Part shown: positions 6,674 through 11,832 of the stretch, one piece after another
Layout: every line of letters begins with the position of its first letter
Numbering within the stretch: position 1 is the first letter of the stretch
NCBI GenBank assembly: GCA_003520455.1
Contig: DOUV01000150.1
Coordinates: 1 to 11,832, forward strand
Reading direction: 5' to 3'
Source of the DNA: Chloroflexota bacterium
GTDB lineage: Bacteria > Chloroflexota > Anaerolineae > Ardenticatenales > Ardenticatenaceae
Length of the DNA stretch: 11,832 nucleotides
Translations under genes and position numbers: made by a program
The notes under the pieces: model-generated
Told to the model about the DNA's origin: nothing
Seen by the model: only the letters and a program-made list of their open reading frames with translations
The model's database searches: none

Positions 6674-9600
6674 TCAATCTCCCCGCGTCGGCTCCGGCGA
6701 CCAGTCACCGAGTACCTCGCGGATGGCCTCCTCGGCCTCGCGGTTGCGCTGCGCCGTGCCGAAGTAGATCGCGGCGGGGTGATGGATGATGAGCGCCGCC
6801 GTGGACTGCTCGGGCGTGAGCTGGTAGCCGCTCGTCAGCCTGACCCCGATCGCCTCGGCGGGCAGCACCTGCAGGAGTTGCTCATGGTGGCTCATGTCGG
6901 GGCAGGCCGGGTAGCCCCACGAGTAGCGCAGGCCACGCTCGTCCGGCAGGCCCAGCTCCTTGCGGATGCGGGCGTTGTTCCAGGCCGCCAGGGCCTCGGC
7001 CAGCTCGGTAGTGAAGCCATGGACGTGGTAGGCCTCGGTGTAGTCGCCGCGGGCCTGGGCTGCCTCCAGGCGCTCGGTGGCCTGCGGCCCCGCCGTGACC
7101 ACCTGCAGCGGCAGCACGTCTATGGCGCCCGATGACTGGGGCACGATGTAGTCGGCCAGGCAGAGGCCCAGGCGGCCTTCCTGGCGCGGGAACTCCCAGC
7201 GGAACAACTCGCGGTTGTGGTCCTTGGGGTCGTAGACGATGATGGTGTTGCCTGCACTGCGGGCAGGGAAGTACCCGTAGGCGATACCCAGGTCGAGCCA
7301 GCGGGTGCGCGCCAGCTCCTGCTGGAAGCGTTTCAGCGTCGGCTCGAAGAGCTCGCGGACCAGCTGCTCCCATTCCTCGCCGCGCTTGCCCCGGCCGCCC
7401 CAGTGGAGCCGGTAGAGTGTCTCGAGGTCGAAGTGTTCCCAGACCTCGTGCAGCGCAATCGCTTTGGGCGGGACGACAGTGGCGCCCCAGAAGGGCGGTG
7501 TTGGAATCTGCGTGGGCAGCAGGGGTTCGACGCCGGATCGCGCGCCGGCGATCTTGGCGGCCATCTCGTCGCGCCTGGCGGCCAGGGTGGCGGCCTGCTC
7601 CAGCCCCTCGATGGCCTTGCGCTTCAGCTCCGTGACGAAGGCGTCGCGGGCGGGACCGGTGATCGCATCCATCGTCGCCAGTCCCTCGAAGGCATCGGCG
7701 CAGTAGAAGACGCCCGGCTCGTAGGCGACGCCCGGCTCGGGGAAGAGGGCGCGGTAGCCGAAGCGCCGGTTGATCGCGGCGCCCCCAATGAGCACGGGAA
7801 ATGGCAGGCTGCGCTTGTGGAACTCGCTGATGACAATCGGCATCTGCTTCGAGGTACTCACGAGCAAGGCGCTCAGTCCGATGGCGGTGGCGTTGTGCTC
7901 GATGGCGGCGTCGATGATGGTGTTGACCGGGACCTGCTTGCCCAAGTCCACCACGGTATAGCCGTTGTTGCTCAAGATCGTGCCGACCAGGTTCTTCCCG
8001 ATGTCGTGCACGTCGCCGAAGACGGTGGCGATCACCACGGTGCCCTTGGTCGCCCCTTCGAGTTTCTCGAGGTAGCGCTCCAGCCGGGCGACGGCCCTCT
8101 TCATCGCCTCGGCACTCTGCAGCACGAAGGGCAGGATCAACTCACCCGCGCCGAACTTGTCGCCCACCTCCTTCATGGCGGGGAGGAGGACGTTGTTGAG
8201 GACCCACACAGCGTGCCTGTCGGTACCCTTGGGGTCGGAAATATCGGTGCTGGCGTCGGAGAGAGGGCCGACCGGGACGTCTCTCCCTGGCGCGTCCTCG
8301 TCGCCCACCAGGCCCATCGCCAGCGCCGTCGCCACGGCTTCATCGATGTCGGCCTCGATGCCCTCTTTCTTGCGGTGGAGGATGCGCCAGTGGAGCCGCT
8401 CGAAGACGGTCATGCCCTCGGTGGGGTCGGCCGCGGGCGCACCGCCGCCGGCCTCGACAGCCGTGTAGGTCTCGAAGGCTTCGATCACGCGGGCAAGGGC
8501 GTCCTCGTCACGGTTGAAGATGAGGTCGTCCATCAACGCGCGGTGCTGGGGCGAGATCTCGGCGTAGGGGGTGATGTGGGCCGGGTTGACGATCGCCATA
8601 TCCAGGCCGGCCTCGACGGCGTGGTGCAGGAAGACCGAGTTGAGGACGTGGCGGGCCTCCGTCTTCAGGCCGAAACTGATGTTGGAGACCCCCAGGATGG
8701 TGAAGACGCCGGGCAACTCCGCTTTGATGCGCCGGATGGCCTTGATCACCTCGACGGCGGCGTTGCGGTACTGGGCCTGACCGGTCGTGATCGGAAAGAC
8801 GAGCGTGTCGAAGATGAGGTCGCTCGGATTCAGCCCATACTCGCCCACGACGATGGCGTAGATCTTCTTCGCAACCTCGACCTTGCGCTGGGCGGTCTCC
8901 GCCTGGCCCTGCTCGTCGATGCACATAGCGACGAGGGCAGTGCCGTGCTGCCTGGCCAGCGGCACGACGGCCTCGATCTTCTTGCGGCCGTTCTCCATGT
9001 GGATCGAGTTGATCACCGCCCGGCCGGGATAGGTCTCGAGGGCGGCTCTGACCACATCGGGCTCGGTCGTATCGATCACCAGGGGCGCCTCGACGCTCTG
9101 CTGGAGCAGTTTGACGAGGCGGTGCATCTGCCGATCTTCGTCGGTGCGCTCCGTGGTCGCGACGCAGACGTCGAGGACGTGGGCGCCGCCCTCCACCTGT
9201 CCGCGGGCGATGTCGAGCACGGGGTCGTACTCGTCGTTGAGCAGGAGCTGCTTGACCTTGCGCGAGCCGAGCGTGTTGACGCGCTCACCCACGAGGAGCG
9301 GTGGCGGCTCCTGGGCCATCTCGATGGCTCGCATGGCGCTCGCCAGCCGCGGGCGGTCGTCGATGGCCCACTCCCCGCTTTCAACGGGGGAGCCGGAGGG
9401 GGGGTGAGGACGGTTGGGCCAGGGATTGAAGCCCTCGACGTGTGCGATGATCTCGCTGAGATGCTCGGGGGTGGTGCCGCAGCAGCCGCCGACGATGTTG
9501 ACGCCGAACTCGGTGACGAACTCGGCCAGTTGCTCGGCCATCGGCCGGGGCTTCATCGGGTAGATCGCGCAGCCATCCACGTTGAGCGGCAGGCCGGCGT

Positions 9601-10369
9601 TCGGGATGACACTTACCGGCAGGTGGGTGTGGCTGGTGAGATAGCGGACCGGCTCACGCATGTAGTCCGGGCCGGTGGAGCAGTTGAGGCCGATGACGTC
9701 GATGCCCAGTGGCTCCAGGATCGCCAGGATGGCGGAGATGTCGGTGCCCAGGAGCATGCGGCCGCTGGTGTCGAGCGAGACCTGCACCTGCATCGGCACA
9801 CGGCGCCCGACCTCGGCCCGCGCCCGCTTCAGCCCCTCGACCGCCGCCTTGACCTCCAGGATGTCTTGCGAGGTCTCGATGAGGAGCACATCCACGCCGC
9901 CGAGCAGAAGACCCACCGCCTGCTCGCGAAAGACATCGGCCAGCTCCGCGTAGGTGATTTGCCCGAGGAGCGGATCGTTGGTCGAAGGCAGGTAGCCGCT
10001 CGGGCCAATCGAGCCGGCAACGAAGCGCGGTCGCTCCGGCGTGGCGAACGCATCGGCACAGCGCCGGGCCAACTCAGCGGCGGCGCGGTTGATCTCAATG
10101 ACGCGATCCTGGAGTTGGTACTCGCGCAATGTGAGCCGGTTGGAACGGAACGTGTTGGTCTCGATCACGTCCACGCCAACGGCCAGGAAACTGCGGTGAA
10201 TCTCGGCCACCAGATCGGGGCGCGTGATCACCAGGTAGTCGTTGCAGCCCGCGTATGTCGGGCCACCGAACGCCTCAGCGCCGAGGTCGTAGGCCTGGAT
10301 TGAGGTACCCATCGCTCCGTCGTAGATCAGGATGCGGGAGCGCAGAGTTTCGAGATAGCGAGAGTACAT
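6674..10369 (-). CDS. metH: Cobalamin-dependent methionine synthase, full length
   Basis: 1231 residues, close to the 1227 of E. coli MetH, with all modules in order. The homocysteine-binding domain (1 to about 318) carries the zinc ligands Cys230 (GLNCSTGP) and Cys296-Cys297 (GGCCGTTP). The pterin domain (about 355-640) begins at GERVNTLGS (Gly361). The helical cap (about 650-745) precedes the B12 domain, where GDVHDIG holds His788, the lower axial cobalt ligand. The AdoMet-binding reactivation domain (about 905-1231) has RYSWGYPACPD from Arg1148. It transfers a methyl group from 5-methyl-tetrahydrofolate to homocysteine via methylcobalamin in the cytoplasm. ATG 10369 is chosen because AAAGGA precedes it at good spacing and the family N-terminus starts there; the frame is open 23 codons further up. 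A low-complexity linker lies at residues 319-334. It is the last gene after MTHFR and the CBS protein on the minus strand. Confidence 0.97.
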   Translation of the reverse strand: MYSRYLETLRSRILIYDGAMGTSIQAYDLGAEAFGGPTYAGCNDYLVITRPDLVAEIHRSFLAVGVDVIETNTFRSNRLTLREYQLQDRVIEINRAAAELARRCADAFATPERPRFVAGSIGPSGYLPSTNDPLLGQITYAELADVFREQAVGLLLGGVDVLLIETSQDILEVKAAVEGLKRARAEVGRRVPMQVQVSLDTSGRMLLGTDISAILAILEPLGIDVIGLNCSTGPDYMREPVRYLTSHTHLPVSVIPNAGLPLNVDGCAIYPMKPRPMAEQLAEFVTEFGVNIVGGCCGTTPEHLSEIIAHVEGFNPWPNRPHPPSGSPVESGEWAIDDRPRLASAMRAIEMAQEPPPLLVGERVNTLGSRKVKQLLLNDEYDPVLDIARGQVEGGAHVLDVCVATTERTDEDRQMHRLVKLLQQSVEAPLVIDTTEPDVVRAALETYPGRAVINSIHMENGRKKIEAVVPLARQHGTALVAMCIDEQGQAETAQRKVEVAKKIYAIVVGEYGLNPSDLIFDTLVFPITTGQAQYRNAAVEVIKAIRRIKAELPGVFTILGVSNISFGLKTEARHVLNSVFLHHAVEAGLDMAIVNPAHITPYAEISPQHRALMDDLIFNRDEDALARVIEAFETYTAVEAGGGAPAADPTEGMTVFERLHWRILHRKKEGIEADIDEAVATALAMGLVGDEDAPGRDVPVGPLSDASTDISDPKGTDRHAVWVLNNVLLPAMKEVGDKFGAGELILPFVLQSAEAMKRAVARLERYLEKLEGATKGTVVIATVFGDVHDIGKNLVGTILSNNGYTVVDLGKQVPVNTIIDAAIEHNATAIGLSALLVSTSKQMPIVISEFHKRSLPFPVLIGGAAINRRFGYRALFPEPGVAYEPGVFYCADAFEGLATMDAITGPARDAFVTELKRKAIEGLEQAATLAARRDEMAAKIAGARSGVEPLLPTQIPTPPFWGATVVPPKAIALHEVWEHFDLETLYRLHWGGRGKRGEEWEQLVRELFEPTLKRFQQELARTRWLDLGIAYGYFPARSAGNTIIVYDPKDHNRELFRWEFPRQEGRLGLCLADYIVPQSSGAIDVLPLQVVTAGPQATERLEAAQARGDYTEAYHVHGFTTELAEALAAWNNARIRKELGLPDERGLRYSWGYPACPDMSHHEQLLQVLPAEAIGVRLTSGYQLTPEQSTAALIIHHPAAIYFGTAQRNREAEEAIREVLGDWSPEPTRGD
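9369..9415 (-). repeat. Low-complexity, hairpin-forming segment inside metH
   Basis: C-rich DNA on the coding strand encodes a Pro/Ser/Gly linker between the homocysteine and pterin domains. CTCCCCG (9371-9377) can pair with CGGGGGAG (9385-9392) with one bulged base. The composition resembles C-rich spacer repeats of related genomes, kept in frame here. The repeat origin is an inference. Confidence 0.35.
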
Positions 10370-10452
10370 CGGGTTTCCTTTAGTCTTGCGAGTTGAGTCC
10401 GGCGTGATCACGGTGGAGAAGCGCGCCACCCCCACCACTCAGCCCTCGGAAC
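10370..10452 (-). other. 83-base spacer between the CBS gene and metH
   Basis: It holds part of a heptad repeat (10437-10464), a perfect 10-bp palindrome CGTGATCACG (10403-10412), and the metH Shine-Dalgarno AAAGGA. No strong terminator or promoter is seen, so read-through from the CBS gene into metH is likely. It is too short for a cobalamin riboswitch. Confidence 0.5.
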
Positions 10453-10464
10453 TCAGACCTCAGC
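10437..10464. repeat. Four tandem heptanucleotides at the end of the CBS gene
   Basis: Exactly 28 bases divide into four units that all fit MCTCRGM on the plus strand (for example ACTCAGC and CCTCGGA). The array covers the last codons and the stop of the CBS gene and runs into the spacer. It resembles degenerate heptanucleotide tandem repeats (STRRs) described in cyanobacteria. Confidence 0.55.
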
Positions 10465-10896
10465 ATTTTCCACGGGTTCCAGGAGCCGGATGAGATGGTC
10501 GACCAGGTCAGTGCGAGTGACGATCCCGACCAGCCGGTCGTTTTCGTCCACGACCGGCAGCCCCCCCACATGGGCCACCCGTATCAGCTTGGCGGCTTCG
10601 ACAATCGGCGCCTCGGGCTCGATGGTGGTGACGCTGGTCGTCATAATATCTTCCACCCGGTGTTGTTCCAGTTGATGGAAGGCCTCACTGGGAGTCTCAT
10701 CCAGGAACGGCGAGTCGGCCGCCAGGCGCAGGTCGCGATCGGTGATGATGCCTACCAGGCCGGTCTCGTCGACGACCGGGAGGCGGCGCACGTCGTGGCG
10801 GCGCATCCTCAGCAGCGCCTCGGCCAGGCTCTCGTCGGGCGTCACCGTCACCAGATCGGTACTCATGATATCGCGAACGAGTTGTGGCGTAGTCAT
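10453..10896 (-). CDS. Small protein made of two CBS domains (Bateman module)
   Basis: 147 residues, almost entirely a CBS pair: CBS1 about 7-60 (VRDIMSTDLVTVTPDESL to GIITDRDL) and CBS2 about 82-137 (VEDIMTTSVTTIEPEAPI to GIVTRTDL). Both keep the T-x-x-D ribose-contacting motif (Thr52-Asp55 and Thr127-Asp130), so both sites may bind an adenosyl ligand such as AMP, ATP, NAD or AdoMet. There is no effector domain, so it must act by binding a partner or simply sense ligand. It starts 36 bases after the MTHFR stop, with GGAGG nine bases before ATG 10896, and metH follows 83 bases later. The context suggests a regulator of methionine or one-carbon metabolism. That role is inferred: free-standing CBS pairs are common and often unassigned. 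Confidence 0.92.
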   Translation of the reverse strand: MTTPQLVRDIMSTDLVTVTPDESLAEALLRMRRHDVRRLPVVDETGLVGIITDRDLRLAADSPFLDETPSEAFHQLEQHRVEDIMTTSVTTIEPEAPIVEAAKLIRVAHVGGLPVVDENDRLVGIVTRTDLVDHLIRLLEPVENAEV

Positions 10897-10905
10897 GGAA
10901 AAACC

Positions 10906-10910
10906 CCTCC
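10906..10910 (-). promoter_or_regulatory. Shine-Dalgarno of the CBS gene
   Basis: GGAGG on the minus strand lies nine bases before ATG 10896, within a purine run GGGAGGGG. It supports this start and independent translation after the MTHFR stop. Confidence 0.7.
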
Positions 10911-10920
10911 CGGTGGCAGG

Positions 10921-10937
10921 GGTAGCACTTTGCTACC
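10921..10937 (-). other. Small hairpin across the MTHFR stop codon
   Basis: On the minus strand GGTAGCA and TGCTACC form a perfect 7-bp stem with an AAG loop. The MTHFR stop TAG is in the first arm, and the CBS Shine-Dalgarno begins about ten bases after the stem. It has no T-run, so it is unlikely to terminate. It might couple translation of the two genes or mark an RNA processing site. Confidence 0.45.
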
Positions 10938-11832
10938 TCGGCTCCCTGTTTTCCGCTCCCTGTTTTCGCAGTCCACGGATCACTCGCGCCGCGATCTCGT
11001 AGCGCCGGAAAGGAGGTGTGATGTAGACGCCCTGGATCGTTCCCTGGCGCATGGCTCCAAGCAAGACCTCCTCGGCAATGCGCACTCCTTCGGCCTGTTG
11101 ATCGTAGGCTGCACTCATGCGGCGCAGGATCGCCTCCGGGATGATGATGCCCGGCACCTCGTTGTGGAGGAAGCGGGCATGGCGGTCGGTGTAGAGCGGG
11201 AGGAGGCCGGCGATGATTGGGATTTCAATCGGACCGCCGTAGGCCTCCAGAAAGCGGGCAGGTGCCTCGGGATCCCAGATGGGCATTGTGAGCGCAAAGC
11301 CGGCGCCGGCCTTGATCTTCTTGCGGAGGAGATCGGCCTCCTTGCCGAAATCCGCCGGGGTCAGGTTGAGCGCGCAGCCCACCAGGAAGTTGGTAGGCTG
11401 GCCGATGGCCCGGCCGCCGTGGTCATGCCCCTGGTTGAAGCCCTGGCTGATCAGTTTCATCATGCCGGTGGGGACGATATCGTAGCTGTCGGTGGCGTTC
11501 GGGTAATCGCCGACGGCGGTGGGATCACCCATCACGACGACCAGGTTGCGCAGGCCGAGCGCGTGGGCGGCCAGGAGATCGCCCTGGATCCGAAGCAGGT
11601 TCCGCCCGCGCGTTGGAAAATGCAGCACTGTCTCGATGCCGACCCGGTTTTGGATCAAGGTGGCGACGGCCCAGGCGCTCATCCGCATGCGGGCCAGGGG
11701 GCTGTCGGCCACGTTGAGCACGGTCGCACCGGAGCCCTTGAGCAGGGCCGCAGTGGTCAGGATCTCGGTCAGGTCGGGGCCGTGGGGTGGCTCCAGCTCG
11801 ACGGTGATCACGAATTCGCCGCTGGCGAGCTG
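10933..11832 (-). CDS. metF: Methylenetetrahydrofolate reductase (or MTHFR domain of a bifunctional enzyme), 5'-truncated by the window
   Basis: The 299 visible residues run to a TAG stop at 10933. The frame is open to the edge: residues before the in-frame GTG at 11811 read LASGEF and join VITVELEPPHG as in family N-termini, so the true start lies outside. In the visible segment, Glu12 of VELEPP matches the catalytic Glu of MTHFR (Glu28 in E. coli), and VVVMGDP (Asp103) matches Asp120 near the flavin. The barrel motifs LNVADSPLARMRMS, ETVLHFPTRGRNL and GVYITPPFRRYE are typical of the YitJ/BhmT-MetF type. It reduces 5,10-methylene- to 5-methyl-tetrahydrofolate with FAD, supplying MetH. Whether a homocysteine methyltransferase domain is fused upstream cannot be seen. 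The C-terminal tail lies in a 14-base tandem duplication. It is the first visible gene of a metF-CBS-metH unit. Confidence 0.92.
   Translation of the reverse strand, partial: QLASGEFVITVELEPPHGPDLTEILTTAALLKGSGATVLNVADSPLARMRMSAWAVATLIQNRVGIETVLHFPTRGRNLLRIQGDLLAAHALGLRNLVVVMGDPTAVGDYPNATDSYDIVPTGMMKLISQGFNQGHDHGGRAIGQPTNFLVGCALNLTPADFGKEADLLRKKIKAGAGFALTMPIWDPEAPARFLEAYGGPIEIPIIAGLLPLYTDRHARFLHNEVPGIIIPEAILRRMSAAYDQQAEGVRIAEEVLLGAMRQGTIQGVYITPPFRRYEIAARVIRGLRKQGAENREPR
10941..10967. repeat. 14-base tandem duplication in the MTHFR 3' end
   Basis: GCTCCCTGTTTTC occurs at 10941-10953 and again at 10955-10967, a period of 14 bases (two heptads). Because 14 is not a multiple of three, the copies are read in different frames (KQGA and ENREP). 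The second copy therefore sets which frame reaches the stop. Confidence 0.75.

Noticed and set aside
7217..10303. A 1028-codon open frame on the plus strand opposite metH
   Set aside because: MetH on the minus strand has every domain and catalytic motif. The antisense frame is rich in Asp, Gly, Val and Arg, as expected from the strong GC bias at third codon positions, and shows no domain.
10403..10412. Palindrome CGTGATCACG as a metH operator; its core GTGATCAC also occurs at 11804-11811
   Set aside because: Short, and the second copy is within coding sequence, so chance is a sufficient explanation. Kept only as a note in the spacer entry.
10370..10452. Cobalamin or SAM riboswitch before metH
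   Set aside because: Only 83 bases, part of them a heptad repeat, with no recognisable riboswitch core. The operon's true leader is outside the window.

Overview
The window is GC-rich, densely coding bacterial DNA with canonical Shine-Dalgarno sites (AGGAGGT twice). The gene content would fit Chloroflexota: a YitJ-type MTHFR with cobalamin-dependent MetH, a single-domain orthocaspase, an SLC13 permease with RCK-C domains, a 'cyclase' with an NTGTYLD motif, and heptanucleotide or palindromic repeats at gene ends. The phylum is inferred from memory of such genomes; nothing here proves it.

Layout. (1) 1-2608, plus strand: about 250 bases without a gene, then an extended -10 promoter and a two-gene operon of a TIM-barrel protein with glycosidase-like catalytic glutamates (311-1657) and a caspase-family protease (1685-2608). 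A composite GC-rich palindrome (2604-2683) closes it and overlaps the protease stop codon. (2) 2688-3347, minus: a cyclase/kynurenine-formamidase-family protein that has lost two of the usual metal-binding histidines. A 345-base divergent spacer separates it from (3) 3693-5474, plus: an SLC13-type permease with two RCK-C domains. (4) 5475-5831: a spacer with two separate inverted repeats, followed by a PAP2-family membrane phosphatase (5832-6626, plus). (5) 6674-11832, minus: MTHFR (cut by the window edge), then a small two-CBS-domain protein, then full-length MetH, probably one transcript.

How the genes work together. MTHFR makes 5-methyl-tetrahydrofolate and MetH uses it to methylate homocysteine, so these two catalyse consecutive steps. 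The CBS-pair protein between them belongs to a fold that binds adenosyl ligands and could sense AdoMet or adenylates for this pathway; that is a hypothesis. The barrel and caspase genes are clearly co-transcribed, but their joint role is unknown. The permease, the phosphatase and the cyclase look like independent single-gene units.

The least explained non-coding signals are seven-base-unit repeats at three gene ends, large nested inverted repeats after two genes, and a 14-base tandem duplication that sets the reading frame of the MTHFR C-terminus. I see no RNA gene, CRISPR array, transposase or prophage gene.
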